Source: Caldilineaceae bacterium (GTDB lineage: Bacteria > Chloroflexota > Anaerolineae > Caldilineales > Caldilineaceae). Taken from it: a stretch of 64,000 nt of DNA. Both the position numbers and the translations under genes were made by a program. Every line of letters begins with the position of its first letter. The first letter of the stretch is position 1. Under the pieces are notes generated by a model. The model saw only the letters and a program-made list of their open reading frames with translations, had not been told where the DNA came from and did not search any database. This document shows positions 8,266-17,879 of this stretch, one piece after another. The DNA lies in NCBI GenBank assembly GCA_022821545.1, contig JAJEDJ010000043.1, positions 1 through 64,000 of the forward strand. The letters run 5' to 3'.

Positions 8266-9162
8266 ATGACAGTTGGATATGGCGACTTCCGCTACGAACT
8301 GGACGACTCCTGGCCGTCAGTGCCCGAAGGCTGGTCGCTCGGTTCTGTGCCCGACGTGGCGATCGATTCCCGCGACCGCGTCTTCGTCTTCTGCCGCCAC
8401 AAACACCCCGTCGTCGCCTTTGAGGCCGAAACCGGGAAATTCATCACCTCCTGGGGCGAGGGAGAGTTCACCGAGCCGCACGGAATCTTCATCGACGCCG
8501 AAGACCACGTATGGGTCACTGACCGCCAGGAACACGTCGTCACCAAGCACACCCAGCACGGCGAGAAGCTGCTTGAGCTGGGCCGCCGCGGCTGGGCCAT
8601 GATGACGGTGACGCCCTACGGCACCACCCTGGACCCGCCCTTCAACATGCCGGCCGGCGTGGCCATCTCCAGCGACGGCAGCATCTTCACCGCTGACGGC
8701 TACGGCAACCGCCAGGTCCACCGCTTCTCCGCAGAGGGCGGGCTGGAAATCTCCTGGGGGACCTCCGGCATAGAGCCGGGCCAGTTCGCCCTCGTACACA
8801 ACATCGGCATCGACACGCAGGACCGGGTCCTGATCTGTGATCGGGAGTCCAGCCGCATCCAGTTCTTCGACCGCGAAGGCGAATTCATCACGATGTGGGA
8901 AGACGTGAACGGCCCCGGCGACGTCTACTGTAGCCCCGACCAGCTGGTCTACGTGGCCGAGCAGGGCGGCTCGTTGGGCAAAGGGCCCGCGCCGATCGGC
9001 GTCTCGATCTTCCACGAATCGGGCGAGCTCGTCGGCCGCTTCCGCGGCGAGGAAACCGGCCTGTCGATGCCGCACGGCATCTGGTGCGACTCGAAGGGAA
9101 ACATCTTTGTGGCGGAGCTGGGAACCGAAGGCAACAAGGCCCGCAAGTTCGTCAAGGTTTAG
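8266..9162 (+). CDS. NHL-type six-bladed beta-propeller protein (copy 2)
   Basis: 298 residues, the same length as the propeller at 5448 and about 85% identical by eye, with all blades conserved (VAIDSRDRVFVFCR, GIFIDAEDHVWVTD, GIWCDSKGNIFVAE). GGAGGA at 8251-8256 is 9 nt from ATG 8266 and only 3 nt from an in-frame TTG at 8260, so ATG 8266 is the start. The gene ends 100 bp before the binding protein of the Opp-type importer, linking the enzymes to transport. Its function is as uncertain as that of copy 1. Confidence 0.82.
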   Translation: MTVGYGDFRYELDDSWPSVPEGWSLGSVPDVAIDSRDRVFVFCRHKHPVVAFEAETGKFITSWGEGEFTEPHGIFIDAEDHVWVTDRQEHVVTKHTQHGEKLLELGRRGWAMMTVTPYGTTLDPPFNMPAGVAISSDGSIFTADGYGNRQVHRFSAEGGLEISWGTSGIEPGQFALVHNIGIDTQDRVLICDRESSRIQFFDREGEFITMWEDVNGPGDVYCSPDQLVYVAEQGGSLGKGPAPIGVSIFHESGELVGRFRGEETGLSMPHGIWCDSKGNIFVAELGTEGNKARKFVKV

Positions 9163-9262
9163 CGGGGAAAACGCATACACTTCTCTCCAGACGATAAACC
9201 AGAGGCAAATCCATCCAGTTGACCCCCAGAAGTTCTCTCATTTCCACAAAGGAGGGAAAGAG

Positions 9263-11347
9263 ATGAAACAGACCAGGTTTTCGTGGCTGTTGGGAATCGT
9301 GATGGTTGTAGCCCTTGTGCTCTCGGCCTGTGGTGCCCCAGCCGCGCAAGAAGCCCCGGCAGAGGAGGCCGCCGCCCCCGCTGCCGCCGAGGAAGAGGCC
9401 GCCGGGCCGGCCGAACTGCCCCAAATCGTCCCGATCGAAGGGCCGGAAGTGATCCTCGACCCGGCCATGTTCCCCACCGAGTTCAGTGAAGCGCCGATGC
9501 TGGCCGAGATGGTGGCCGCTGGCGACCTGCCGCCGGTAGCGGAGCGGCTGCCCGATCCCGAAGACATCTACGTCATCAAGCCGCTGAATGAGATCGGCAA
9601 GTACGGCGGCACGTGGCGGCGCGGCTTCACCGGACCCGCCGATGGCGAGAATCTGATGCGCATCAACTCCTCGTCCCGTCTGCTCACCTGGGACTACTCG
9701 GCCTCCAGGATCATCCCCAGCCTGATCAAACACTGGGAGATCAACGAGGACCACACCACCTACACGCTCCATCTGCGCCGCGGCGCCAAGTGGTCTGACG
9801 GCCACCCCTTCACCGCCGATGACATCCTCTTCTGGTACGAGGATGTCGCGCTGAACGAGGAGATCTGGCCCACCCCGCCCACTGAGATGGTAATCGGCGG
9901 CGAAGTCGGCCTGCTGGAAAAGATCGACGACTTCACGGTGCGCTGGACATTCTCCTCCCCTTATCCGCTGTTCCTGGACATCCTCGCCGGTGACAACGTT
10001 GTCGGCGTCGGCCCGGACACGCAGGGCGGATCAAACGGCGGCGGTTACATGGCCAAGCATTACATGAGCCAGTTCCTGCCCGCGTACTCCTCCGAAGCCG
10101 AAGTGACGGCCATGGCCGAGGCCGAAGGTTTCGACAGCTGGCTGGAGATGTTCACCTACAAGGGCTACCTGCCGCAAAACCCCGACCTGCCGACGATGGG
10201 GCCGTGGAAGACGGTTACGCCGGTCAATGAAGCAATCTGGTCCGAGGTCCGCAACCCCTACTACTGGGCCGTCGACACAGAGGGCAACCAGCTCCCCTAC
10301 ATCGACGAGATCGTGGTTACGCTGGCGCAGGATCGCGAGGTGCTGGTGCTGCGAGCCATCGCCGGCGAGTATGACCACCAGGCCCGCCACATCTCAATTT
10401 CAGCGCTTCCGGTCTTCTTGGAAAACATGGAGGAGGGCAACTACCGGATCGACATGGGCCGGGCCTTTTACCACAACAACGTTGTGAGCTTCAATCACAG
10501 CTACGACGGCGACGCTGAAATCCAGAAGTGGATCCAGAACCGCGATTTCCGCCGCGCGCTATCGATGGGCATCCGGCGCGATCAGATAAACGAGGCCATC
10601 TTCCTCGGTCTGGGCGTGCCTGGCTCGGCCATGATTGCCGCCAGCCTGCCTTCGACGCCGGGTGAGGAGTACGTGACCAAGTGGGCCACCTATGACCCTG
10701 ACCAGGCCAACGCGCTGCTGGATTCGATCGGGCTTGACGCCAAGGACGACGATGGCTGGCGTCTGCGCACCGACGGCTCCGGTGAGCGCCTGCGCATCGA
10801 ACTTGCCGCTGCCGCCGCCATCGGGTGGGACTGGGACGGCATGTTCGAAATGATCAAGGACCACTGGACTGCCATTGGCATCTGGGCCGACCTCAAGATC
10901 CAGGAACGCAGCCTCTTCGAAACCGAATCACGCGCCAACAATCATCAACTCGCAGTCTGGTCGAACGGCGGCTCTTCGGCTCTCTGGCTCTATCCGCGTC
11001 ACGTTCTGCCGGTAAATCTTGTCGAAGCCTACATGGGCCCCGACATCGCTCGCTGGTACAACAGTAACGGCGAGGAAGGCATGGCGCCGCCCTATCCCGA
11101 AATGGAGCGAGCGCTCGATCTGTTCCGCCAGGGCTACAGCGTTGGCAGCGAAGAACGCAACAAACTCGCCCAGGAGATCTGGTCGCTCGTCGTCGATGAG
11201 GTCTGGCAGATCGGCACAGTCGGCCAGGGCGCCGGCATCGCCATCACCAGCAACAACATGGGCAATGTCCCGCGCAGGCAGTGCCCGGCGCAGCACTGCC
11301 GCACGCCCGCAACCAGCCATCCACCCACCTACTACTTTATCGAGTAG
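9263..11347 (+). CDS. Family-5 (Opp/Dpp-type) solute-binding lipoprotein
   Basis: 694 residues. The signal peptide ends in the lipobox LSAC with Cys23, so the mature protein is a lipid-anchored extracytoplasmic receptor. An Ala/Glu/Pro-rich linker of about 40 residues follows. The family-5 fold is recognised from YTLHLRRGAKWSDGHPFTAD, typical of oligopeptide/nickel/opine-binding proteins. The start at ATG 9263 has GGAGGG at 9251-9256; an upstream in-frame ATG at 9107 lies inside the propeller gene and is rejected. The C-terminal RTPATSHPPTYYF matches the usual end of this family, so the gene looks intact. The ligand is unknown, and the flanking oxidoreductases make a sugar-acid or glycoside ligand as likely as a peptide. 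Confidence 0.9.
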   Translation: MKQTRFSWLLGIVMVVALVLSACGAPAAQEAPAEEAAAPAAAEEEAAGPAELPQIVPIEGPEVILDPAMFPTEFSEAPMLAEMVAAGDLPPVAERLPDPEDIYVIKPLNEIGKYGGTWRRGFTGPADGENLMRINSSSRLLTWDYSASRIIPSLIKHWEINEDHTTYTLHLRRGAKWSDGHPFTADDILFWYEDVALNEEIWPTPPTEMVIGGEVGLLEKIDDFTVRWTFSSPYPLFLDILAGDNVVGVGPDTQGGSNGGGYMAKHYMSQFLPAYSSEAEVTAMAEAEGFDSWLEMFTYKGYLPQNPDLPTMGPWKTVTPVNEAIWSEVRNPYYWAVDTEGNQLPYIDEIVVTLAQDREVLVLRAIAGEYDHQARHISISALPVFLENMEEGNYRIDMGRAFYHNNVVSFNHSYDGDAEIQKWIQNRDFRRALSMGIRRDQINEAIFLGLGVPGSAMIAASLPSTPGEEYVTKWATYDPDQANALLDSIGLDAKDDDGWRLRTDGSGERLRIELAAAAAIGWDWDGMFEMIKDHWTAIGIWADLKIQERSLFETESRANNHQLAVWSNGGSSALWLYPRHVLPVNLVEAYMGPDIARWYNSNGEEGMAPPYPEMERALDLFRQGYSVGSEERNKLAQEIWSLVVDEVWQIGTVGQGAGIAITSNNMGNVPRRQCPAQHCRTPATSHPPTYYFIE

Positions 11348-11395
11348 TTACTTCAAGTAGCAGTTACTCTAAGGAGTAGTCTGGTCTGAAACTCA

Positions 11396-11432
11396 GGCCT
11401 GTGGTCAGGGGTCGCCCCCCTGGCCGCAGGCC
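11396..11432 (+). promoter_or_regulatory. Intercistronic hairpin between binding protein and permease
   Basis: Arms 11396-11411 and 11417-11432 pair over 16 bp (two of them G-U wobbles) around a 5-nt loop. No T-run follows, so it is more likely an mRNA 3'-end stabiliser or partial terminator than a full terminator. Comparable hairpins follow the other three binding-protein genes in this window. Confidence 0.65.
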
Positions 11433-11452
11433 CATGACCGCCGGAGCGCCCC

Positions 11453-12445
11453 ATGCTCGCCTATGCAGCCCGCCGACTCGTCCTCGCCATCTTCACCCTG
11501 TGGACGGTCACGGTGCTCTCGTTTGTCATCATCCAGTTGCCGCCCGGCGACTTTGTCGACGCCTACATGGCCCAGCTGTCTGCCACGCAGTCCAACGTCT
11601 CAGAGCAGCACTTCGAATCCCTGCGCCGCCAGTACGCGCTCGACAGACCGATGCACGAGCAGTACCTCAAGTGGATGAGCGGGGTCTTCAGGGGCGACTT
11701 CGGTACCTCGATGATGTGGCGCAAGTCAGTGCTCGACGTGATCGGCGACCGCCTCGCCATGACCATGGTCCTCTCACTGGGCGCGATTGTTTTGACCTGG
11801 GCCATCGCCCTGCCGATTGGCATCTACTCGGCCGTGCGCCAGTACTCGATCGGCGATTACGTCTTCACCTTCATTGGGTTCATCGGACTGGGGGTGCCCA
11901 GCTTCCTCCTCGCCCTTACACTGATGTATTTCGGTTTCACCCTCTTCGACTCGGACATCGGCGGGCTCTTCTCCCCCGAATACCAGTTGGAGCCGTGGAG
12001 TTGGGGCAAAGTGAAGGACCTGCTCTATCATCTTCCCCTTCCCGCCATCATCATCGGCCTGAGCGGGACCGCTGAACTGATCCGCGTTATGCGCGCCAAC
12101 TTGCTGGATGAACTGCGCAAACCCTACGTCATCACTGCCCGCGCCGCGGGCATGTCGGAGCGCAGCCTCGTACTCAAATACCCGGTGCGCGTGGCCCTCA
12201 ACCCGTTCGCCAGCACCGTCGGCTATCTCCTGCCCTATATCCTGTCGGGCAGCGTTATCGTCTCCGTCGTCCTGAGCCTGCCCACGCTTGGTCCGCTGCT
12301 CCTGGGCTCCCTCATCGCCCAGGACATGTTCCTGGCAGGGACAATCGTCATGATGCTCGGCGCCCTGACCGTCATCGGCACATTTTTGTCTGACCTGCTG
12401 CTGATGTGGATCGACCCGCGCATCCGTTTTGGCATGGTTCAGTAA
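11453..12445 (+). CDS. Opp/Dpp-type ABC permease, DppB-like
   Basis: 330 residues. The first membrane segment ends in the QLPPGDF motif typical of DppB/OppB permeases. Further hydrophobic segments follow, with the cytoplasmic loop VITARAAGMSERSLVLKYPV corresponding to the EAA motif that contacts the ATPases. A GGAG sequence lies about 7 nt before ATG. The gene forms the inner-membrane channel with the DppC-like protein encoded next. Confidence 0.92.
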   Translation: MLAYAARRLVLAIFTLWTVTVLSFVIIQLPPGDFVDAYMAQLSATQSNVSEQHFESLRRQYALDRPMHEQYLKWMSGVFRGDFGTSMMWRKSVLDVIGDRLAMTMVLSLGAIVLTWAIALPIGIYSAVRQYSIGDYVFTFIGFIGLGVPSFLLALTLMYFGFTLFDSDIGGLFSPEYQLEPWSWGKVKDLLYHLPLPAIIIGLSGTAELIRVMRANLLDELRKPYVITARAAGMSERSLVLKYPVRVALNPFASTVGYLLPYILSGSVIVSVVLSLPTLGPLLLGSLIAQDMFLAGTIVMMLGALTVIGTFLSDLLLMWIDPRIRFGMVQ

Positions 12446-12516
12446 CTGAAAACAATGGCGCGTGCCGGGGGGCCGGTTCCTTCCCGCCCGCACGTGCCGC
12501 GCATCACAGGTGAACT

Positions 12517-13635
12517 GTGGCCGAAGAACACACAATTGCCGACGGCGAGGAACGGATCTTCGTCGCCGGACAGATGCAACTGATGTGGTGGCGCTTCCGC
12601 AAGCACCGCGTGGCCGTGGCAGCTACCTTTGTCGTCGTCGCCTTCTATCTCGTCGTGCTGGGCGCCGACTTCCTGGCCTACACCAATCCCAACACGACCG
12701 AGGCATACCGGTCCCTGATGCCGCCCCAACCGGTTCGCTTCTTTGACAGCGGCAGGTTCAGCCCGCATGTCTACGCCGTAGCCGGTAAGCGGGATCTGAA
12801 GACCTTCAAGCGCGTCTACGTTGCCGACCCCGATCAGAAGCTGCCCGTCCGCCTATTTGTACGCGGCTACAAGTACAAGCTGCTCGGCTTTATCCCCACC
12901 GATCGCCATCTGATCGGCGTCGAGGGCGCTACGGCCGCGGAATCACTCTTCCTGCTTGGCACGGATGAGAAGGGGCGCGATGTATGGTCGCGCATGATGG
13001 TCGCGACACGCACCTCGCTCACAATAGGCCTGGTGGCGGTAGCGCTTAGCCTCGTGCTTGGCGTACTGCTGGGCGGGATTTCCGGCTTCTATGGCGGTCC
13101 GATCGACTCCGCTATCCAGCGCCTCATCGAGATATTGCGTTCGATTCCCACCATCCCGCTTTGGATGGGGATGGCGGCCGCCTTTCCCAGGGAGTGGAGC
13201 GTCGAGCAGATCTACTTTGCCATCACCATTGTCATCGCCTTGCGCGGCTGGACGGGGCTGGCGCGCGAGGTGCGCGGCCGCTTTCTCTCGCTGCGCGAGG
13301 AGGACTTTGTAACGGCCGCGGATTTGGCCGGTTGCAGCCGCAAGCGCATTATTTTCCGGCACATGATACCCTCATTCCAGAGCCATATCATCGCCGCCGC
13401 CACTTTGTCAGTCCCGGCCATGATCCTGGCGGAGACGGCGTTGAGCTATCTGGGATTGGGGCTGCGCCCACCGGCCATCAGCTGGGGCGTCATGCTTCAA
13501 CAGGCGCAGAACGTCGAGGCCGTCGCGCTATCGCCCTGGCTTCTGATCTCTGCCGTCCCCGTGATCGTTGTGACCCTGGCATTCAACTTCATGGGAGACG
13601 GTCTGCGGGACGCTGCCGACCCCTATGGCGTCTGA
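12517..13635 (+). CDS. Opp/Dpp-type ABC permease, DppC-like, with a large insert
   Basis: 372 residues, longer than the usual 280-310. After the first membrane helix (residues about 27-50) there is an extra, non-hydrophobic stretch of about 100 residues containing RDLKTFKRVYVADPDQK and the family motif LGTDEKGRDVWSRM. The remaining membrane segments and the EAA-like loop (DLAGCSRKRIIFRHMIPS) are normal. Translation probably starts at GTG 12517, immediately encoding MAEEHT. The insert probably faces outside and could contact the binding protein. Its 3' end overlaps the start of the ATPase gene. Confidence 0.9.
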   Translation: MAEEHTIADGEERIFVAGQMQLMWWRFRKHRVAVAATFVVVAFYLVVLGADFLAYTNPNTTEAYRSLMPPQPVRFFDSGRFSPHVYAVAGKRDLKTFKRVYVADPDQKLPVRLFVRGYKYKLLGFIPTDRHLIGVEGATAAESLFLLGTDEKGRDVWSRMMVATRTSLTIGLVAVALSLVLGVLLGGISGFYGGPIDSAIQRLIEILRSIPTIPLWMGMAAAFPREWSVEQIYFAITIVIALRGWTGLAREVRGRFLSLREEDFVTAADLAGCSRKRIIFRHMIPSFQSHIIAAATLSVPAMILAETALSYLGLGLRPPAISWGVMLQQAQNVEAVALSPWLLISAVPVIVVTLAFNFMGDGLRDAADPYGV

Positions 13636-14713
13636 GAAGGAAAATTTTCGAGAATGTCCTCCACCCCCCGCTGAATTCATGCAAGATGACCGCCAGCCGA
13701 TCCTGTCGGTACGCAATCTGAAAACGAGCTTCTTCACCGACGAAGGCATCGTCCGCGCCGTGGACGGCGCCAGCTTCGACGTTCACCTCGGCCAGACGCT
13801 CGGCATCGTCGGTGAGAGCGGCTGCGGCAAGAGCGTTACCGCGCTCTCCATTCTCGGCATCGTGCCCCGTCCCGGCCGCATCGTCGAAGGGGAAATCCTG
13901 CTGCGCCGCGAACCCGAAGACGGCCAGGCCCACGAGATCGCGCTGACCTCGCTTGGCGACAGCAGCAGGGAGATGCGTTCGATTCGCGGCGCCGAGATCG
14001 CGCTTGTCTTTCAGGAGCCGATGACCTCGCTCAGCCCCGTTCATACCATCGGCAACCAGATCATTGGCGCCGCCCGCCTGCACCGCAATCTCACCAGGCG
14101 GGAAGCCGGCGAGTTGGCGGTCGAGCTGCTCAGCCTGGTAGGCATCCCTCGCGCCGAGGCGGCCATTGACGCCTATCCATTCCAACTTAGCGGCGGCTTG
14201 CGCCAGCGCGCTCTGATCGCGCTCGCCCTGTCCTGCGAACCCAGAATCCTTATTGCCGACGAACCGACGACCGCCCTGGACGTGACCACACAGGCGCAGA
14301 TTCTCGATCTGCTGCGCTCCCTCCAGGAACAAAATGGAATGGCCATCATGCTGATCACCCACGACATGGGCGTGATCGCGGAGATGGCCGATCAAGTGGT
14401 GGTGATGTACCTGGGTCGGGTGGTGGAGGAAGGCCCCGTAGAAACGGTCTTTGGCGAATCGAAGCATCCCTATACACAGTCCCTGTTGCGCTCGATCCCC
14501 AGCATCCACTCCACACCCAAAGTGCAGCTGCCCACAATCACCGGGACCATCCCCCACCCCTATAACCGCCCGGCCGGATGTCCGTTTCATCCCCGCTGCC
14601 CGGACGTAATCCCGGGCGTCTGCGACAAGCACGAACCTGAGTTGCATTCGGTAGGAGATGAGCATTTGGTGAGCTGCTTCCTCTATCATCCGGTACCGGA
14701 GACCATCTCTTAG
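13625..14713 (+). CDS. ABC transporter ATPase, OppD/DppD-like
   Basis: 362 residues. The Walker A motif is GESGCGKS, the signature LSGGLRQRAL and the Walker B LIADEPTTALD. The C-terminal oligopeptide/dipeptide extension with clustered Cys (CPFHPRCPDVIPGVCDKHEP) is present, where OppD-type proteins usually bind an Fe-S cluster or metal. The listed ATG overlaps the permease stop by 11 bases; ATG 13679 (MQDDRQP) is an alternative start, and neither has a strong SD. It energises import together with the next gene product. Confidence 0.92.
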   Translation: MASEKENFRECPPPPAEFMQDDRQPILSVRNLKTSFFTDEGIVRAVDGASFDVHLGQTLGIVGESGCGKSVTALSILGIVPRPGRIVEGEILLRREPEDGQAHEIALTSLGDSSREMRSIRGAEIALVFQEPMTSLSPVHTIGNQIIGAARLHRNLTRREAGELAVELLSLVGIPRAEAAIDAYPFQLSGGLRQRALIALALSCEPRILIADEPTTALDVTTQAQILDLLRSLQEQNGMAIMLITHDMGVIAEMADQVVVMYLGRVVEEGPVETVFGESKHPYTQSLLRSIPSIHSTPKVQLPTITGTIPHPYNRPAGCPFHPRCPDVIPGVCDKHEPELHSVGDEHLVSCFLYHPVPETIS

Positions 14714-14765
14714 CGCTCGAGTTCGACAACCGGTCAACAGTTTCAGTGCGTAGACGATTGGCACT

Positions 14766-15809
14766 ATGGAAAACGAACAGGTACTGCTGGAAGTCAAAGG
14801 ACTGCGAAAGTTTTTCCCGATTCGGAAGGGCTTCTGGCAGCGGGCGGTTGGCCACGTCCGCGCCGTGGACGGCATCGACTTCCACGTCTACAAAGGAGAG
14901 ACCTTCGGCATTGTAGGCGAGAGCGGCTGCGGCAAGACGACCGCTTCCCGCTGCATCGTGCGCGCGCTTCAACCCACGGCTGGAGAGATCCATTTCCGCG
15001 TCAACGACGGAGAAATGACCGACGTCGCCAATCTGTCGAGGGACGAACTGCAGCCCTTGCGCCGGCACATGCAGATGATCTTCCAGGACCCCTTTTCCTC
15101 GCTGAACCCGCGCATGACCTTGTTCGACATAATCGGCGAACCCTTGCTCGTGAACGGGGTGGCGGACCGGCGGCAGCGCATCGAACGCGTAGAGGAGTTG
15201 CTCGCCCTGGTCGGACTGCGGCCCGAATTCCTGCAACGCTTCCCCCACGCCTTCAGCGGCGGCCAGCGCCAGCGCATCGGCATCGCCCGCGCTCTCGCCC
15301 TCAACCCGAGCCTGATTGTTGCCGACGAGCCGGTATCTGCCCTCGATGTATCGGTGCAGGCGCAGATACTGAACCTGCTGCTGGAGCTGCAGGAGCGCCT
15401 CGGCCTCACCTACCTCTTCGTGGCCCACGACCTCAGCGTCGTCAAGCACATCTGCGACCGCGTCGCCGTCATGTATGTCGGGCGCGTCGTCGAGACCGCC
15501 CAAACGCAGCAGCTCTTCGAATCACCCAAACACCCCTACACCGAAGCCCTGCTCTCCGCCGTTCCGCAGCCGGACCCGACCCTCCGTTCCCAGAGAATCA
15601 TCCTCGAGGGCGAAGTAGCCGACCCCGCCAACCCGCCGTCCGGCTGCTATTTCCATCCCCGCTGCCGCTACGCCGTCGACCTCTGCCGCGAACAGACCCC
15701 CGAACTGGAAGAAGTAGAGCCAGGTCACGCGGTAAGCTGCCACCGCGCCCTCGAACTGGACCTCGCCGGCACCCTGGACGCGCCCATTCCCCAGACCGCT
15801 CACTCGTAG
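14766..15809 (+). CDS. ABC transporter ATPase, OppF/DppF-like
   Basis: 347 residues. The Walker A is GESGCGKT, the signature [15 protein letters not shown] and the Walker [13 protein letters not shown]. The N-terminal [14 protein letters not shown] and the Cys-bearing tail [14 protein letters not shown] are typical of OppF. As the last gene of the run it completes a five-gene importer (receptor, two permeases, two ATPases). The second Opp-type system on the opposite strand has no ATPases, so these could serve both. Confidence 0.93.
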   Translation: MENEQVLLEVKGLRKFFPIRKGFWQRAVGHVRAVDGIDFHVYKGETFGIVGESGCGKTTASRCIVRALQPTAGEIHFRVNDGEMTDVANLSRDELQPLRRHMQMIFQDPFSSLNPRMTLFDIIGEPLLVNGVADRRQRIERVEELLALVGLRPEFLQRFPHAFSGGQRQRIGIARALALNPSLIVADEPVSALDVSVQAQILNLLLELQERLGLTYLFVAHDLSVVKHICDRVAVMYVGRVVETAQTQQLFESPKHPYTEALLSAVPQPDPTLRSQRIILEGEVADPANPPSGCYFHPRCRYAVDLCREQTPELEEVEPGHAVSCHRALELDLAGTLDAPIPQTAHS

Positions 15810-15922
15810 CCCCGGGAATTCTTAATTTTCAGTTTGACATAGTTGAATTCTGGTCGGCAGGTATCGCCTCACCGACGAGAGATTAGGAGCGAGGCTTTGT
15901 CTCGTGTCGCAGTACCAATTGC

Positions 15923-16918
15923 TCAGGCCTTCTGCGACCAGGCTTCATCGACCATCTGAAATACGTCTCTGGTCGGATTGTACCCCAGCATCCCTCGCGC
16001 CTTGGCAATGCTCAATTCCCAGTGGAGAACCTTGGAAACCGTTACCTCGACGTAGGGCCAGCCGGTCACTTTCGAAATGTATTTCACCAGTTGGTCGTGT
16101 GCAAAGGGTTGCGCCGCCATCAGGTGAAATACCTTGCCCACCGCGACCTCTTTTTCCAACAGAAGCGGCAAACCCTCGGCCAGGTTACGAGGGTCGTTTA
16201 CCATTTCGGTTCCAACGACTCCTTGCGAATCATAGGCGATCACAAGTCTTGGATCGCGAGGATCGAAATCTTCAAGATTCTCGACAGTCTCTTTTTCCTC
16301 TCGCGTAAGGCGGGCCTTTGACTTGAGGCTCGCCAGAAATCCGGGCACATACAGCTTGCCGGCCCAAATTGCTTCCGGACTCAAGAGCTCGTCACAGGAC
16401 TGTGTCACGCCAAACCGTGGGATGGTCACCGGCAATCCGCATCGCCTCATGTAGTTCCAGCACATGTCCTCGCACAGGATCTTGCTCATTCCATAGGGAT
16501 CGTCGTTGATTCGAGGATGTTCCTCATCAACAGGGAGATAGAGCGCGCCGTTGGGATTCCAATAAACATTGTCGGTGCTGGCCAGCACGAAACGTTTTAT
16601 CCGATCAGCGTAGGGGAGAACTGTTTCCAACAGATTATATGTGCCCACAACATTAGTTTCGAAGATCTCATCCGAAGTCCGACCTTGTGGCAAATGTGCC
16701 CCAAGGTGAAAAACGGCCTCAACATCCTCTACGGCAGGGCCGAGGCTGTCTCGTTCCGTAAGCGCTCCCTCTACGATCTCAACGCCCGGCTTCTCGACCC
16801 TTGCTCGCATTGGATCGTCCGGCATGACAAGGGCCTTCACAGAGTGGTCGCGGCATAGCAGCACATCGACCAGACAGCTGCCGATCCGACCGGTTGCGCC
16901 CGTCACAAGGATCTTCAT
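15923..16918 (-). CDS. NAD-dependent epimerase/dehydratase, extended SDR
   Basis: 331 residues from ATG 16918, which has GAGGAGCGAG about 7 nt upstream; a longer in-frame extension to 17053 has no homology-like sequence. The nucleotide loop is TGATGRIG and the active site YGMSK, with FVLAST supplying the Ser/Thr. The length fits classical sugar or sterol epimerase/dehydratases. It is the last gene of the minus-strand run after the second Opp-type importer, suggesting that it acts on the imported compound. It is only distantly related to the epimerase pair at 6.5-8.2 kb. Confidence 0.86.
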   Translation of the reverse strand: MKILVTGATGRIGSCLVDVLLCRDHSVKALVMPDDPMRARVEKPGVEIVEGALTERDSLGPAVEDVEAVFHLGAHLPQGRTSDEIFETNVVGTYNLLETVLPYADRIKRFVLASTDNVYWNPNGALYLPVDEEHPRINDDPYGMSKILCEDMCWNYMRRCGLPVTIPRFGVTQSCDELLSPEAIWAGKLYVPGFLASLKSKARLTREEKETVENLEDFDPRDPRLVIAYDSQGVVGTEMVNDPRNLAEGLPLLLEKEVAVGKVFHLMAAQPFAHDQLVKYISKVTGWPYVEVTVSKVLHWELSIAKARGMLGYNPTRDVFQMVDEAWSQKA

Positions 16919-16973
16919 AGTTCTCGCTCCTCTATCCAAAGAAAGGAATGCGTGACGCTCTCCTTTCAAGGTC

Positions 16974-17879
16974 TCATCGTTGGCGCAGAGTCGGGTCAAG
17001 CAGATCCCGGAGGCCATCGCCGAGCAGGTTGAAACCGAGCACTGAAATGGCAATAGCGATGCCGGGAAATACCGACATCTCCGGATGTGTGTTCAGATAC
17101 TTGCGTCCCCCGGCCAGTATCGCGCCCCACGAAGGGGCGGGAGGCTGCGCGCCGAACCCGAGGAAAGTCAGTGCCGCCTCGCTCAGAATCGTCCATGCCA
17201 ACCCTATCGTTATCTGGACAATCACCGGGGCGCTTGCGTTCGGCAGCAGATGGCGCATCATGACCCGCCAACTTGGCGCGCCGATAGCCCGCGCGCTTTC
17301 TATGTAAGGCAGTTGCGAGACAGCGATCACCGCGCCGCGCGTGACGCGGCAAAGAATAGGGACATAGATGACGGCAAGTGCGATGATCAGATTCTGCGTG
17401 GAGGGTCCAAGCAGCACAGAGATCGTCAGGGCCAGAAGAATGCCTGGAATCGCGAACATCAGATCGATGAATGCCATGATGCCGGTCTCCACCGGCCCGC
17501 GCAAGTACCCGGACGCCAGCCCGAGCAGAAGCCCGATTAGGCCGGACAGAGCCATCGACAGGAGCGCTACCAGCAGGCTGAACCGTCCCCCATATATGAT
17601 GCGGCTGTAGAGATCACGACCCAGATAGTCTGTGCCGAGGAAATGATCGGCACTTGGGTCGGCAAGCATCTGACTGAAATCTGCCTCAAAAGGGTCTTGG
17701 GTTGCGAAGACAGGGGCGAAGACTGACGTGATGATCAGAATCAAGGTGATGACAAAGCCCGCCGTAAACAAGCGATGGCGAACTGCTCGTTGAACGAAGC
17801 TGCGCAGCGCGTTTCTCGCCGCGAGCGACCGCTCCACTCCGGAATCATTCGTAGCGAATTCGTGGGTCGAGCTGGCCAT
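16974..17879 (-). CDS. Opp/Dpp-type ABC permease, DppC-like (second system)
   Basis: 301 residues. The motif LGTDYLGRDLYSRIIYG after the first membrane helix, five further hydrophobic segments and the EAA-like loop RAIGAPSWRVMMRHLLPN identify a DppC-type permease. The start is placed at ATG 17879; a TTG five codons upstream is the alternative. The 5' end overlaps the end of the DppB-like gene by 35 bp, implying translational coupling. No ATPase gene follows; the next gene is an epimerase. Confidence 0.9.
   Translation of the reverse strand: MASSTHEFATNDSGVERSLAARNALRSFVQRAVRHRLFTAGFVITLILIITSVFAPVFATQDPFEADFSQMLADPSADHFLGTDYLGRDLYSRIIYGGRFSLLVALLSMALSGLIGLLLGLASGYLRGPVETGIMAFIDLMFAIPGILLALTISVLLGPSTQNLIIALAVIYVPILCRVTRGAVIAVSQLPYIESARAIGAPSWRVMMRHLLPNASAPVIVQITIGLAWTILSEAALTFLGFGAQPPAPSWGAILAGGRKYLNTHPEMSVFPGIAIAISVLGFNLLGDGLRDLLDPTLRQR

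Noticed and set aside
9107-9262. In-frame N-terminal extension of the 694-residue binding protein
   Set aside because: It overlaps the propeller gene, and the ATG at 9263 has a strong ribosome site and begins the signal peptide.
11401-12075. 224-codon frame within the DppB-like permease
   Set aside because: Arg/His-rich out-of-frame sequence overlapping a typical permease gene.
15836-15858. GAATTC repeated on both sides of the gap after the OppF-like gene, considered as a terminator
   Set aside because: The arms are only 6 bp with a long loop and no T-run; two restriction-site-like hexamers are probably coincidence.
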